NCBI RefSeq assembly: GCF_014138285.1
Contig: NZ_JACGXN010000008.1
Span: 1 to 64,000 of the forward strand
DNA: 64,000 bases
Source: Phyllobacterium myrsinacearum
GTDB lineage: Bacteria; Pseudomonadota; Alphaproteobacteria; Rhizobiales; Rhizobiaceae
Direction of reading: 5' to 3'
Shown here: piece after piece, positions 17,291 through 25,947 of the stretch
Numbering within the stretch: position 1 is the stretch's first letter
Layout of the letters: the number at the start of each line of letters is the position of its first letter
The notes under the pieces: model-generated
The model's database searches: none
Told to the model about the DNA's origin: nothing
What the model saw: the letters and a program-made list of their open reading frames with translations, nothing else
Position numbers and translations under genes: made by a program

Positions 17291-18138
17291 GCCTCACCCT
17301 CGCTTCTCTTCCAGCGCTGGAAATAGGTCTCGGCGACATCAAGTCCCTTGTCCATGAGAAAGCCGACAATGCCGATAACGATCATCGCGACGATAACCAC
17401 ATCGAGCCAGAACATCTGGCGTCCCCAGACGAGCAGGTAGCCAAGCCCTTCCGACGATGCGAGCAGTTCCACCCCGACCAGCGCGGTCCAGGAATGCGTC
17501 AGGCCATATCGCACGCCGGTAAAGATCGAGGGAGCGGCACCCGGCAGAACGATCAGCCGCAATGTCTGCAGGCGGCTGAACCGCAAGGCACGGCCGACTT
17601 CGACATAATTTGCGGGAACAGAGCGGATGCCGGCCGCAGTATTCATTGTCATCGGCACAAGCGCACCCTTGGCGATAACAATGATCTTCAGCGTCTCGCC
17701 GATGCCGAAAATCAGCATCAGCAGCGGGATCCAGCCCAGTGTCGGAATCTGCGCAAAGGCCAGAAAGATCGGCCGTACGTAGTCATCGACTGTCCGCGAC
17801 AGACCCATCGCTACACCCAGCGACAATCCGGCAATCGCCCCGAACATAAATCCGTAGACCACCCGCCGCAGGCTCATCCCCGCATGGTAGAAAATCTCGC
17901 CGGAGGCGATCATTTCCACCGCGGTGGCATAGACATAGGCGGGGGATGGCAGGATCTGTTCGGGCAGCCAGCCGCGGCTTGACGCCAACCACCAGGTGAA
18001 CACCAGCATCACCGGCAGGATGAGACCAATGACGGCACGCCGCACAACGCGCCGGTTCCTCAGACGTTTCCATCCCGCAGTGTTATCGATGCCCTTGGCA
18101 CCAGCTGCGCCAATGACCGTGTCTGTAAAGCTGCTCAT
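17287..18138 (-). CDS. ABC transporter permease, SsuC/TauC type (first permease)
   Basis: This 283-residue integral membrane protein has an N-terminal hydrophobic helix near residues 28-48 and the BPD_transp_1 domain (residues about 85-270). The EAA loop is VGRALRFSRLQTLRLIVLPG. Start 18138 (MSSFTDTVIG) is preferred; an upstream TTG at 18237 would overlap the binding-protein gene. It sits 31 bp after the substrate-binding protein gene. With the 16502 gene it would form the channel of a sulfonate-type importer. Confidence 0.88.
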   Translation of the reverse strand: MSSFTDTVIGAAGAKGIDNTAGWKRLRNRRVVRRAVIGLILPVMLVFTWWLASSRGWLPEQILPSPAYVYATAVEMIASGEIFYHAGMSLRRVVYGFMFGAIAGLSLGVAMGLSRTVDDYVRPIFLAFAQIPTLGWIPLLMLIFGIGETLKIIVIAKGALVPMTMNTAAGIRSVPANYVEVGRALRFSRLQTLRLIVLPGAAPSIFTGVRYGLTHSWTALVGVELLASSEGLGYLLVWGRQMFWLDVVIVAMIVIGIVGFLMDKGLDVAETYFQRWKRSEGEA

Positions 18139-18169
18139 GCTATGGTCTGCCACCCAACAGTACGCCCTG

Positions 18170-19246
18170 TCAGGAACCGGCCGGCTTGCCATCGGCACCA
18201 TAGGCTTGCCAGAAGTTCTGCAGTCCGAGTTTTTCAAGCGAAGCCTTCAGATATTTCGGTTCGAACCATCCGTCGGTGCTCACCTCGCGGCGGATCAATC
18301 CGAACTCCTTCGCCTTGACGCCCTGCTCCTCATACTGTGAGACTAGGAGATTATCGATCAGCGGCGAGTTGCGATATGCCAGTGTGTCATTGCTGAAATA
18401 GTCTTCGAGAATGGGGATCGGTGTGCCCGATTTATGCCACAGCTCGAAAAGTGCGGCACGGTTCGGCTCGTCAGATGACCATTGCGCTGCTTTGACAAAC
18501 GCATCGACAACGCGCTGTGTGATCTCAGGGTGTTTTTCGATGAAATCCTCGCGGGCAATGATGCCGGCATTGCGGCCATAGCGCGGGTCCTGCCCCTTGG
18601 TCGTATAGATGATCTTTGCATTGCCTTTGGCCGCGAGATTGATCAGCTGCGTATCACCGAAGGCGGCGTCAATGTCCTGACTGGTCAGTGCGGCGACAGT
18701 ACCGGCGCTGTCCAGATTGATGACCTGAATATCCTTCTCGGTCAGGCCGTTGGCCTCCAGAATCTTGATCGCCGAGAGATGGCCGTTGGTGCCGCGCTGA
18801 TAGGCGACCTTCTTGCCTTTCAGATCCGCAACAGACTTGATGTCTGCATCCTTGGCCACGGCGAGATAAAGCGGCTTGCGCGCGCCGCTTGCCAGAAGAT
18901 ACTTGGTCTTCAATCCATTGGCCCGGCCGATCAGTGCCGGCAGATCGCCCTGATAGGCGAAGTCGAGCTGGTCATTACTGAACCCTTCATTGACGGCGGG
19001 ACCGGCGCCCTTGAAGAAGAACCATTCGATCTTCACGTCGGGATCGTTGGCGAACTCCTTTTCAAGATACTCGCCGGCCCGCGCCGTCGCCGCCGACGTA
19101 CCCTCGGCATAGGGCCGGTTGTCGACGCCGATGGCCGCATAGCCGACATGGATGGTCAATGGTTCGGCAGCAAGCGCAGGCGCTGCCAGAAGGGAAACAG
19201 TAAAGAGGGCGAGAGCCGCCCGCCGGGTAATCGTCGAGAATGTCAT
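18170..19246 (-). CDS. ABC transporter periplasmic substrate-binding protein, SsuA/TauA type
   Basis: This 358-residue protein has a signal peptide (MTFSTITRRAALALFTVSLL, cleavage after ALA near residue 26). The mature NMT1/SsuA-like fold contains FKGAGPAVNEGFSNDQLDFA and VADLKGKKVAYQRGTNGH, both typical of aliphatic sulfonate or taurine binding proteins. The signal contains TRRAAL, so Tat export is possible but Sec looks equally likely. It is one base after the ATPase gene, hence co-translated. The ligand is not determined. The context with an NtaA/DszA-type monooxygenase suggests an organosulfur or aminopolycarboxylate substrate. Confidence 0.9.
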   Translation of the reverse strand: MTFSTITRRAALALFTVSLLAAPALAAEPLTIHVGYAAIGVDNRPYAEGTSAATARAGEYLEKEFANDPDVKIEWFFFKGAGPAVNEGFSNDQLDFAYQGDLPALIGRANGLKTKYLLASGARKPLYLAVAKDADIKSVADLKGKKVAYQRGTNGHLSAIKILEANGLTEKDIQVINLDSAGTVAALTSQDIDAAFGDTQLINLAAKGNAKIIYTTKGQDPRYGRNAGIIAREDFIEKHPEITQRVVDAFVKAAQWSSDEPNRAALFELWHKSGTPIPILEDYFSNDTLAYRNSPLIDNLLVSQYEEQGVKAKEFGLIRREVSTDGWFEPKYLKASLEKLGLQNFWQAYGADGKPAGS

Positions 19247-19247
19247 C

Positions 19248-20126
19248 TCATATCTCCGTTGTCGAAAAGGCCGGCTGCGCTAGTTTTGCGCGATGTGCGG
19301 CATGAATGTGATTGGCGGTTGCGACAGGGCGTTTTGCTGCGACGGGCCGGGTTGCGAGCTTTGGTGTCTCGCCGTTGGTGCTGTTGAGAATATCGAGCAC
19401 CTCATTGCGGATAGCCGCGAGTTCGGCAGACGTGCGCTCGCGCGGATGGGGTAATCCCACCGGCACGATCTGCTTGATCCGGCCCGGCCGCGGCGACATG
19501 ACGACCACCCGGTCGCCCAGATAGACTGCCTCGTCGACGTCATGCGTCACCAGCACCATGGTGATTTTCTCGGTTGCCCATATGTCCTGCAGCTCGCCCT
19601 GCAGCCTTGCCTTGGTAATGGCATCAAGCGCCCCGAAAGGCTCATCCAGGAACAGCACATCCGGCCGATTGACCAGACCGCGCGCGATACCCGCACGCTG
19701 CGCCATACCGCCGGAAAGCTGATGCGGATAGGCCTTTTCAAAGCCCGACAAGCCAACGAGAGCGATCTGCTCGCTCACCAGCTGGCGCTTTTCCGCTTTG
19801 GAAAACGCCGCATTCTCCAGTCCGAGAGCAACGTTGCGCTCAACAGTCAGCCACGGGAAAAGTCTTGGCTCCTGAAAGACGATACCCCGGTCGAGGCTGG
19901 GGCCGTCAACGCTTTTGCCGTCATGCTCAATGATACCATCATGCTCGACATCGAGACCGGCGCCGAGGCGAAGCAGGGTCGACTTGCCACAGCCGCTCGC
20001 CCCAACGATGGTCACGAACTCGCCTGCCTTGATATCAAGACTGACATCGTCAAGCGCCGTCAGCGTGGTGCCGTTGACATTGAAACGCCGGCTGACATTG
20101 CGGATTCTCAGATGAACAGGGGTCAT
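19248..20126 (-). CDS. ABC transporter ATP-binding protein, SsuB type
   Basis: This 292-residue cytoplasmic ATPase has an intact Walker A (GASGCGKST near residue 43), Q-loop (VFQEPRLFPW), signature (LSGGMAQRAGIARGL), Walker B (VLFLDEPFGALD) and H-loop (VTHDVDEA). The last 45 residues are a basic, alanine-rich tail beyond the usual SsuB end and look unstructured. Start 20126 is backed by GAGGTG; the open frame to 20399 runs back into the monooxygenase gene. It couples to the two permeases downstream. Confidence 0.92.
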   Translation of the reverse strand: MTPVHLRIRNVSRRFNVNGTTLTALDDVSLDIKAGEFVTIVGASGCGKSTLLRLGAGLDVEHDGIIEHDGKSVDGPSLDRGIVFQEPRLFPWLTVERNVALGLENAAFSKAEKRQLVSEQIALVGLSGFEKAYPHQLSGGMAQRAGIARGLVNRPDVLFLDEPFGALDAITKARLQGELQDIWATEKITMVLVTHDVDEAVYLGDRVVVMSPRPGRIKQIVPVGLPHPRERTSAELAAIRNEVLDILNSTNGETPKLATRPVAAKRPVATANHIHAAHRAKLAQPAFSTTEI

Positions 20127-20154
20127 GATGCCACCTCTTTCCCGGTAGGATGTT

Positions 20155-21510
20155 TCATTCAGCTGCAACTGCGGTGCGCGACGGATGCTGCGGCTCGCGC
20201 AGACCGAGATGGCTGCGCAATGTGCGGCCGGCATATTCCGTGCGGAACAGGCCGCGGCGGCGCAGCTCCGGTACGATATGTTCGACGAAATCCGTAAGGC
20301 CAACCGGCAGATGCGGCGGCATGACGTTGAACCCATCCGCTGCACCGGTGATGAACCACTCTTCCATCTGGTCGACAATCTGTTCGGGTGTTCCGACAAT
20401 TTGCCAATGACCGCGTGCCCCCGCCACGCGCAGATACAGCTGGCGGATTGTCAGGTTTTCACGGCGCGCCAGCTCAAGCAGCAGTTTCTGCCTGCTCTTG
20501 CTGCCATTGGTTTCCGTGACGTCCGGGATCGGACCATCCAGTGGATATGCCGACAGATCGACATCGCCAGCCATGCCACTGAGCAGTGACAAACCCACAG
20601 CCGGATGAATGAGTTCCTGTATCTGTTCGAATTTCTCCCGCGCCTCCGACTCCGTCTTGCCGATGACAGGGAAAATACCGGGCATGATCTTCAGATCGTC
20701 AACCGAACGGCCAAAACGGGCAAGCCTGCCTTTGACGTCACTATAGAACGCACGCGCGTCCTCGATCGTCTGGTGCGCCGTAAATATGACTTCAGCCGTG
20801 CGGGCGGCGAGATCCCTGCCCGGCTCCGACGATCCCGCCTGCACGACAACGGGATGCCCCTGCGGCGCCCGCGAGACATTGAGCGGGCCGCGAACCTTGA
20901 AGTGCTTGCCGCGATGATTGAGCAAATGCTGCTTGTCCGGGTCGTAGAAGATGCCGCTTTCCTTATCACGCAGAAACGCATCCTGTTCCCAGGTGTCCCA
21001 TAAACCCCGCACGACATCAGCGAATTCCTCGGCGCGCTCGTAGCGCTCGGCATGGGCAACATGGTGATCCCGGTTGAAATTCTGCGCTTCATCTTCACTC
21101 GCCGATGTCACAAGATTCCAGCCCGCACGCCCGCCGCTGATATGATCGAGCGAGGCAAATTTTCGGGCAATGTGGTAGGGCTCATTGTAGGTGGTGGAAG
21201 CCGTGGCAACGAAGCCGACCCGCTCGGTCAGGGCGGCGAGTGCGGAGAGGAGTGTGAGCGGCTCGAACTGCGCGACATACCGGACTGCGGTGCGGCTCAG
21301 CGCTTCCGTGTCCCTGCCGCGTGTACCGACACCATCCGCCATGAAGATCAGGTCGAACTTGGCCGCTTCGACGATCCGCGCCAGCGCCGCATAGTGCGCG
21401 AAATTCGACCCGGCATCGGCTTGCGCCTGCGGGTGCCGCCAGGCAGCGATATGGTGGCCTGTCGGATATAGAAAGGCGCCCAAACTCAATTGGTCTTTCC
21501 GTCTGGTCAT
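20155..21510 (-). CDS. LLM-class FMN-dependent monooxygenase (NtaA/SnaA/DszA family)
   Basis: This 451-residue bacterial luciferase-like TIM-barrel protein belongs to the NtaA/SnaA/SoxA(DszA) subfamily. Visible family segments are LGAFLYPTGHHIAAWRHP at the N-terminus, FDLIFMADGVG, ASTTYNEPYHIARKFASLDH, SGGRAGWNLVTS and HPVVVQAGSSEPGRD. These enzymes use reduced FMN and O2 to cleave C-S or C-N bonds (dibenzothiophene sulfone, nitrilotriacetate and similar). It is the first gene of the operon, 28 bp ahead of the ATPase, so uptake and oxidation are linked. Start 21510 has GGAAG upstream; ATG 21525 does not. Confidence 0.9.
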   Translation of the reverse strand: MTRRKDQLSLGAFLYPTGHHIAAWRHPQAQADAGSNFAHYAALARIVEAAKFDLIFMADGVGTRGRDTEALSRTAVRYVAQFEPLTLLSALAALTERVGFVATASTTYNEPYHIARKFASLDHISGGRAGWNLVTSASEDEAQNFNRDHHVAHAERYERAEEFADVVRGLWDTWEQDAFLRDKESGIFYDPDKQHLLNHRGKHFKVRGPLNVSRAPQGHPVVVQAGSSEPGRDLAARTAEVIFTAHQTIEDARAFYSDVKGRLARFGRSVDDLKIMPGIFPVIGKTESEAREKFEQIQELIHPAVGLSLLSGMAGDVDLSAYPLDGPIPDVTETNGSKSRQKLLLELARRENLTIRQLYLRVAGARGHWQIVGTPEQIVDQMEEWFITGAADGFNVMPPHLPVGLTDFVEHIVPELRRRGLFRTEYAGRTLRSHLGLREPQHPSRTAVAAE

Positions 21511-21814
21511 AGGTGCTTCCAGCATCAAGAGTGAAGTTGGGAGCCTAACCTTCGCGTTTTAATCACGACAGAAATGGTATTCTTTAAATGGAGGGGTTTC
21601 GGGTTTATTGGTCCGCGCGGTGCCGATCTTGTAAAAACCGGAAAGCGAAGTCCGCGAGCGTTGTCCGCTCAGCTATCCCGTGAAATCGGAAAGAAATTAA
21701 GCCACTACCAACGACACATCGCTGGACTGGTGAAACTGTGCCGCCCGAGGTGAACTGCACCCGCAACAACCTGGCCCGGCAATCCGGATTTTCGGCACAT
21801 GGCCATATACACGA

Positions 21815-21842
21815 AGGCTCGAATCGTTACCGATCCGAGCCT
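21815..21842 (-). terminator. Hairpin downstream of yqeY
   Basis: AGGCTCGAATCG and CGATCCGAGCCT form a 12-bp stem with one mismatch and a four-base loop, 26 bp beyond the yqeY stop. There is no strong U-tract. The remaining sequence of the 21511-21867 gap must carry the monooxygenase-operon promoter; no further gene is seen there. Confidence 0.5.
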
Positions 21843-21867
21843 CCACATTTCAATCATGTCCGAGACG

Positions 21868-22317
21868 CTACTGAAGGATTTCCTTCACAATGCCGCTGGC
21901 CTTGGTGAAATCCATCTGGCCGGCATATTTTTCCTTCAGCGCATTCATGCACTTGCCCATATCACGCAAGCCGCCTGCACCGATTTCATCGATGACTTGC
22001 GAGCAGGCCTGACGGATGTCTTCCTCACCCAGCTGTTTGGGCAGAAAACCGCGAATAATCTCGATCTCGCTGCGCTCCTGCTCGGCAAGTTCAAGCCGGT
22101 TGCCTTCCTCGTAAAGCTTCGCAGATTCCTCGCGCTGCTTGATCATCTTGGCAAGAATCGCGCTGATTTCATCGCTCGTGACCGGGTCCTTGCCCGATCC
22201 GCGATTGAGAATATCCCGATCCTGAATAGCGGCCATGATCAGGCGCAGCGTGGAAACGCGGCGCTTGTCCTGTGCCTTGACGGCGGTTGTCAGTGCCCCG
22301 GCGATGGTATCGCGCAT
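21868..22317 (-). CDS. GatB/YqeY domain protein
   Basis: This 149-residue protein is a stand-alone YqeY (tRNA amidotransferase-associated domain) protein. Typical stretches are KAQDKRRVSTLRLIMAAIQD near the N-terminus, KQREESAKLYEEGNR, and AEQERSEIEIIRGFLPKQL in the middle. It is related to the GatB C-terminal domain, which binds tRNA, but the precise role of free YqeY is unclear. Start 22317 has AGGAGAG seven bases upstream. It is divergent from carA, as in several alphaproteobacteria. Confidence 0.92.
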   Translation of the reverse strand: MRDTIAGALTTAVKAQDKRRVSTLRLIMAAIQDRDILNRGSGKDPVTSDEISAILAKMIKQREESAKLYEEGNRLELAEQERSEIEIIRGFLPKQLGEEDIRQACSQVIDEIGAGGLRDMGKCMNALKEKYAGQMDFTKASGIVKEILQ

Positions 22318-22452
22318 GGCTTTACTCTCCTGTTGTCCGCACAGCCTACCGGTGGGTCCGAGCGAAATCAATCATCGTGGCGGTATCGGTTCGGCACCGA
22401 TTTCCACGAAGAGTTGTCGTGTCGCAATTGACCGGAAGCGCGGTTTTCTTTA

Positions 22453-22516
22453 AGGTCCGTGACCTAGCCAGACATTTTGGGTTGTTGCAGCGGTGGTAAG
22501 GTCAATCGACCACCGC
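22453..22516. promoter_or_regulatory. Dyad and hairpin in the carA leader region
   Basis: AGGTC-CGT-GACCT (22453-22465) is a perfect operator-like dyad. GCGGTGGT (22490-22497) pairs exactly with ACCACCGC (22509-22516) across an 11-base loop. Both lie 88-151 bp upstream of carA, in the yqeY/carA divergent promoter region. Their regulatory role is inferred only from symmetry and position. Confidence 0.4.
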
Positions 22517-22603
22517 GTTCAGCCATGTCATATGGAATACCGAACGGCATTTTTCAATGCCCAATCAACAACGACGACGCAAGCCCACGCTCAGGAGTGC
22601 CGC

Positions 22604-23833
22604 ATGACAACCACAGACGCAGGTGCAAAAACCGCAGCCTGGACAGAATTCAAGCCGACAGCGGTTCTGGTTCTGGCCGATGGAACAGTGATCGAGGGCA
22701 AGGGACTGGGTGCAACCGGCGCCTGCGAGGCGGAAGTCTGCTTCAACACGGCGTTGACGGGCTACGAGGAAATCCTCACCGATCCTTCCTATGCGGGCCA
22801 GATCGTTACCTTCACATTTCCCCATATCGGCAATGTCGGCACCAACAAGGAAGACATCGAAGACCTGACCCCGGCCAACCGCGCCGGTGCCGTCGGCGCC
22901 ATCTTCAAGGCCGATATCACCGCGCCATCGAGCTACCGCGCTGCCGAGCATCTGGACGATTGGCTGAAGGCCCGCGGCGTGATTGCCCTTGCCGGTGTCG
23001 ATACCCGTGCGCTCACCGTTCTCATCCGCGAAAAGGGCATGCCCAATGGCGTCATCGCCCACGATCCGGACGGCAACTTCGACATCCCTGCCCTGACGAA
23101 ACGCGCTGCCGCCTGGCACGGCCTGCTCGACCTTGATCTTGCCAAGGACGTCACGTCGGGCCAGAGCTCGGTCTGGACCGAGAAGCCATGGGTCTGGAAT
23201 GAAGGCTTCGACCAGCAGGCCGCGCCGGAATTTCACGTGGTTGCCATCGATTACGGCATCAAGCGCAACATCCTGCGTCTCATTGCCGGGCTTGGTGCCA
23301 AAGTCACCATCGTCCCCGCAACGGCGACGGCGGAAGACGTGCTCGCCTACAAACCCGACGGCATTTTCCTGTCGAACGGCCCCGGCGATCCGGCTGCCAC
23401 AGGCAAATATGCGGTTCCAGCCATTCAGGAGCTGATCAAGACCGACATTCCCGTGTTCGGCATCTGCCTTGGCCACCAGATGCTGGCCCTGGCGCTCGGC
23501 GGCGATACCAAGAAGATGCATCAGGGCCACCACGGCGCCAACCATCCGGTACGCGACGACACGACCGGCAAGGTTGAAATCGTCTCGATGAACCATGGTT
23601 TTGCGGTCGACGCGGATTCACTGCCCGATGGCGTGGAAGAAACCCACGTGTCGCTGTTCGACGGCAGCAATTGCGGTCTGCGCGTCACCGGCAAGTCGAT
23701 CTTCTCGGTACAGCATCACCCGGAAGCATCGCCCGGCCCGCAGGACTCCCACTACCTGTTCCGCCGGTTCGCCAATCTGATCCGCGCGCGTCAGGGACTT
23801 GAGCTCCTGCCCGAGCGCGATCAGGCTGCCTGA
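22604..23833 (+). CDS. carA: Carbamoyl-phosphate synthase small subunit CarA
   Basis: This 409-residue glutaminase subunit supplies ammonia to CarB for carbamoyl phosphate, the precursor of arginine and pyrimidines. The N-terminal CPSase_sm_chain domain has CFNTALTGYEEILTDPSYAG. The C-terminal class I glutamine amidotransferase domain has the nucleophile Cys288 in FGICLGHQMLALALGG and the His/Glu pair in QHHPEASPGP. Start 22604 is preceded by AGGAG at good spacing; the frame continues to 22493 without a signal for an earlier start. carB is 6.5 kb away, not adjacent. The stop abuts the convergent aldo/keto reductase stop with no gap (TGATCA). Confidence 0.98.
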   Translation: MTTTDAGAKTAAWTEFKPTAVLVLADGTVIEGKGLGATGACEAEVCFNTALTGYEEILTDPSYAGQIVTFTFPHIGNVGTNKEDIEDLTPANRAGAVGAIFKADITAPSSYRAAEHLDDWLKARGVIALAGVDTRALTVLIREKGMPNGVIAHDPDGNFDIPALTKRAAAWHGLLDLDLAKDVTSGQSSVWTEKPWVWNEGFDQQAAPEFHVVAIDYGIKRNILRLIAGLGAKVTIVPATATAEDVLAYKPDGIFLSNGPGDPAATGKYAVPAIQELIKTDIPVFGICLGHQMLALALGGDTKKMHQGHHGANHPVRDDTTGKVEIVSMNHGFAVDADSLPDGVEETHVSLFDGSNCGLRVTGKSIFSVQHHPEASPGPQDSHYLFRRFANLIRARQGLELLPERDQAA

Positions 23834-24754
23834 TCAGGCCACATCCTGGCCGGTGCTGGCTTTCAGGATTGCAAACCACTGCTGGCGCTCGAGTTTGATA
23901 TCGAGCGCCGATACCATTTTCGCCAGACGCTCCCGCTTCAAACTGCCCAGAACGGGGATCAGCCTTGCCGGATGGCGCAGCAGCCAGGCAATGGCAATCG
24001 CCGAGATATCGTCAACACCGAGCTCATCGCCCACCGTCTGCAACGCGGCACGCACGCGCTGTTCCTGCTCGCCCGTGCCGGTAAACAGGCTACCGCCGCC
24101 AAGCGGTGACCAGATCATCGGCGCATAGCGCAGCCGCTGAGCATGATCGAGACTGCCATCGTCAAGCGGCGCGGTGGAGGTAACCGACATCTCGATCTGG
24201 TTTGTTACCACAGGGAATGGCAGGCGCGAGGCCAGCAAATCGATCTGTGACGGCGTGAAATTCGACACGCCGATGGCGCGCACCTTTCCGGTCTTCACGA
24301 CATCCTGCAATCCGGCGGCAGTTTCATCCGCATCCATCAGCGGATCGGGACGATGCAGCAGCAACACATCGATATAGTCGGTCTTGAGGTTCTGCAGCGA
24401 GCGGTCTACGGACGTTTTGATATGCGCAGCGCTGGTATCGTAATGCTTCACCCTGTTGTCAGGGCGCTGGCTCGACGTCAGCATGATATCGCATTTGGTG
24501 ATCAGCTCAATGGATTGACGCTTGCCGCTCCAGCCGGCAAGACCCGCGCCGAAAGCGGCCTCGACGCCATAATTGCCGTAAATGTCCGCATGATCGAAAC
24601 TGGTCAGGCCAAGCGCGATCGCCTCGTCAATCAAGCGCGCCACCTCCGCTGCCGACGGTTTTGCACCCTGATCAAGCAGCCGCCACACACCCAGCACCAG
24701 CCGGGACAGCGACAAACCTTCGGAATTGAGCGGAATACGGTTTTGGGCAGACAT
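23834..24754 (-). CDS. Aldo/keto reductase (YdhF-like)
   Basis: This 306-residue NAD(P)H-dependent TIM-barrel oxidoreductase has Asp and Tyr of the catalytic tetrad in SFDHADIYGNYGVEAAFG near residue 55. Lys is in LITKCDIML and His in LLLHRPDPLM. The nucleotide-binding end contains SPLGGGSLF and IPVLGSLKRERL. The FDHADIYG and HRPDPLM motifs resemble the YdhF branch. GAGG lies ahead of the ATG. The substrate is unknown. It is divergent from the DUF1348-TetR pair and convergent with carA. Confidence 0.9.
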   Translation of the reverse strand: MSAQNRIPLNSEGLSLSRLVLGVWRLLDQGAKPSAAEVARLIDEAIALGLTSFDHADIYGNYGVEAAFGAGLAGWSGKRQSIELITKCDIMLTSSQRPDNRVKHYDTSAAHIKTSVDRSLQNLKTDYIDVLLLHRPDPLMDADETAAGLQDVVKTGKVRAIGVSNFTPSQIDLLASRLPFPVVTNQIEMSVTSTAPLDDGSLDHAQRLRYAPMIWSPLGGGSLFTGTGEQEQRVRAALQTVGDELGVDDISAIAIAWLLRHPARLIPVLGSLKRERLAKMVSALDIKLERQQWFAILKASTGQDVA

Positions 24755-24861
24755 GGGGAAACCTCATTTCGGCAGGTGGGACATGCTGCATAGCGCAAAG
24801 GGCCAGCCAATCAAAGGTGGCGTTTGCAAATCCGCGATCATCGTTGACAATGATAGTCGCC

Positions 24862-24902
24862 AATTGTACCTATTGATACAAACTTTACCAATCAGTACAA
24901 TT
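24862..24902. promoter_or_regulatory. Pair of inverted 18-bp operator-like sites before the DUF1348-tetR pair
   Basis: TTGTACCTATTGATACAA (24864-24881, plus) and TTGTACTGATTGGTAAAG (minus strand, about 24883-24900) match the shared pattern TTGTACNNATTGRTANAR in opposite orientations. Outer arms AATTGTAC and GTACAATT are exact inverted repeats. A TTGACA -35-like element is at 24844-24849, so the first site would cover the -10 region. The TetR protein encoded at 25393 is the obvious candidate ligand. Confidence 0.65.
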
Positions 24903-24915
24903 CACGGAGATGATC

Positions 24916-25389
24916 ATGCCGGAACAACGCCCGCCGCTTCCTCCCTTCACCCGCGAAACTGCGATTCAGAAGGTCCGTGCGGCCGAAGATGGCTGGAACG
25001 GCCGCAACCCCGAACGGGTCGCGCTCGCCTATACCGTGGACAGCTACTGGCGCAACCGGGCCGAATTCGTTCAAGGTCGTGATGCCATTGCCGCATTTCT
25101 CACGCGCAAATGGAACCGCGAGCTCGATTATCGCCTGATCAAGGAGTTGTGGGCCTTCACCGACAACCGCATCGCCGTGCGGTTTGCCTATGAATACCAT
25201 GATGATTCCGGCAACTGGTTCCGCGCCTATGGCAACGAGAACTGGGAGTTTGACGAGAACGGCCTGATGCGCACGCGGTTTGCCTGCATCAACGATCTGC
25301 CGATCAAGGAATCCGAGCGGAAGTTTTTCTGGGACCGTTCCGCTCCCCGCCCGGCTGACCATCCGGGTCTGACAGAACTCGGCCTCTGA
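24916..25389 (+). CDS. DUF1348 / NTF2-like family protein
   Basis: This 157-residue protein with a cone-shaped NTF2 (SnoaL-like) fold belongs to the DUF1348 family. Landmarks are [39 protein letters not shown] and [20 protein letters not shown]. The family is often found near stress or solvent regulators; its reaction, if any, is not known to me. GGAG at 24906-24909 fits ATG 24916, not ATG 24910. It is followed after three bases by the TetR gene, so the two are one unit under paired operator-like sites. Confidence 0.87.
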   Translation: MPEQRPPLPPFTRETAIQKVRAAEDGWNGRNPERVALAYTVDSYWRNRAEFVQGRDAIAAFLTRKWNRELDYRLIKELWAFTDNRIAVRFAYEYHDDSGNWFRAYGNENWEFDENGLMRTRFACINDLPIKESERKFFWDRSAPRPADHPGLTELGL

Positions 25390-25392
25390 GCC

Positions 25393-25947
25393 ATGGCCAA
25401 AACCATCGCCGAACGCGCCGACATCATACCTGTCCTTGCCGAGATCTTTCGCGAATATGGGTTTGAGGGCGCAAGCCTTGCAGTCGTCGGCAACAGGACC
25501 GGCCTTGGCCGCGGCAGCCTTTACCACTTCTTTCCCGGCGGCAAGGAAGAGATGGCAACGGCGGTACTGCTCCATATCGATACGTGGTTTGAAGACCGCA
25601 TCTACCGCCCACTGCGCGAGTCGGATGATCCGACCGCAGCCATCAGTGCGATGTGTCGGGCCGTGTCGGATTATTTCCATTCAGGATGCCGCGTCTGTGT
25701 CGTGGGTGCCTTTGCCCTCGACAATGTTCGCGATCGCTTTGCCGGGGCCATCCTCGACTATTTTGCAGACTGGAAACACGCGCTTGCCACGGCCTTGCAG
25801 AAGACCGGGCGCATGCCGGATCACGCTATCGACCTCGCGGAAGAAGCGGTGGCCAACATTCAGGGCGCTTTGGTTCTTGCCCGCGCGCTGGATGATCCTG
25901 CCGTGTTCGAACGGGCCATGCAGCGGATTGAAAAGCGTCTGTTATGA
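25393..25947 (+). CDS. TetR/AcrR regulator (LmrA/YxaF-like C-terminus)
   Basis: This 184-residue regulator has an N-terminal helix-turn-helix (FREYGFEGASLAVVGNRTGL, then GRGSLYHFFPGGKEEM). The C-terminal domain (CRVCVVGAFALDNVRDRF and NIQGALVLARAL) resembles the LmrA/YxaF branch. It starts three bases after DUF1348 without its own clear ribosome site, which points to translational coupling. It probably represses its own operon through the sites at 24862-24902. Its last six bases overlap the convergent MFS gene. Confidence 0.87.
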   Translation: MAKTIAERADIIPVLAEIFREYGFEGASLAVVGNRTGLGRGSLYHFFPGGKEEMATAVLLHIDTWFEDRIYRPLRESDDPTAAISAMCRAVSDYFHSGCRVCVVGAFALDNVRDRFAGAILDYFADWKHALATALQKTGRMPDHAIDLAEEAVANIQGALVLARALDDPAVFERAMQRIEKRLL

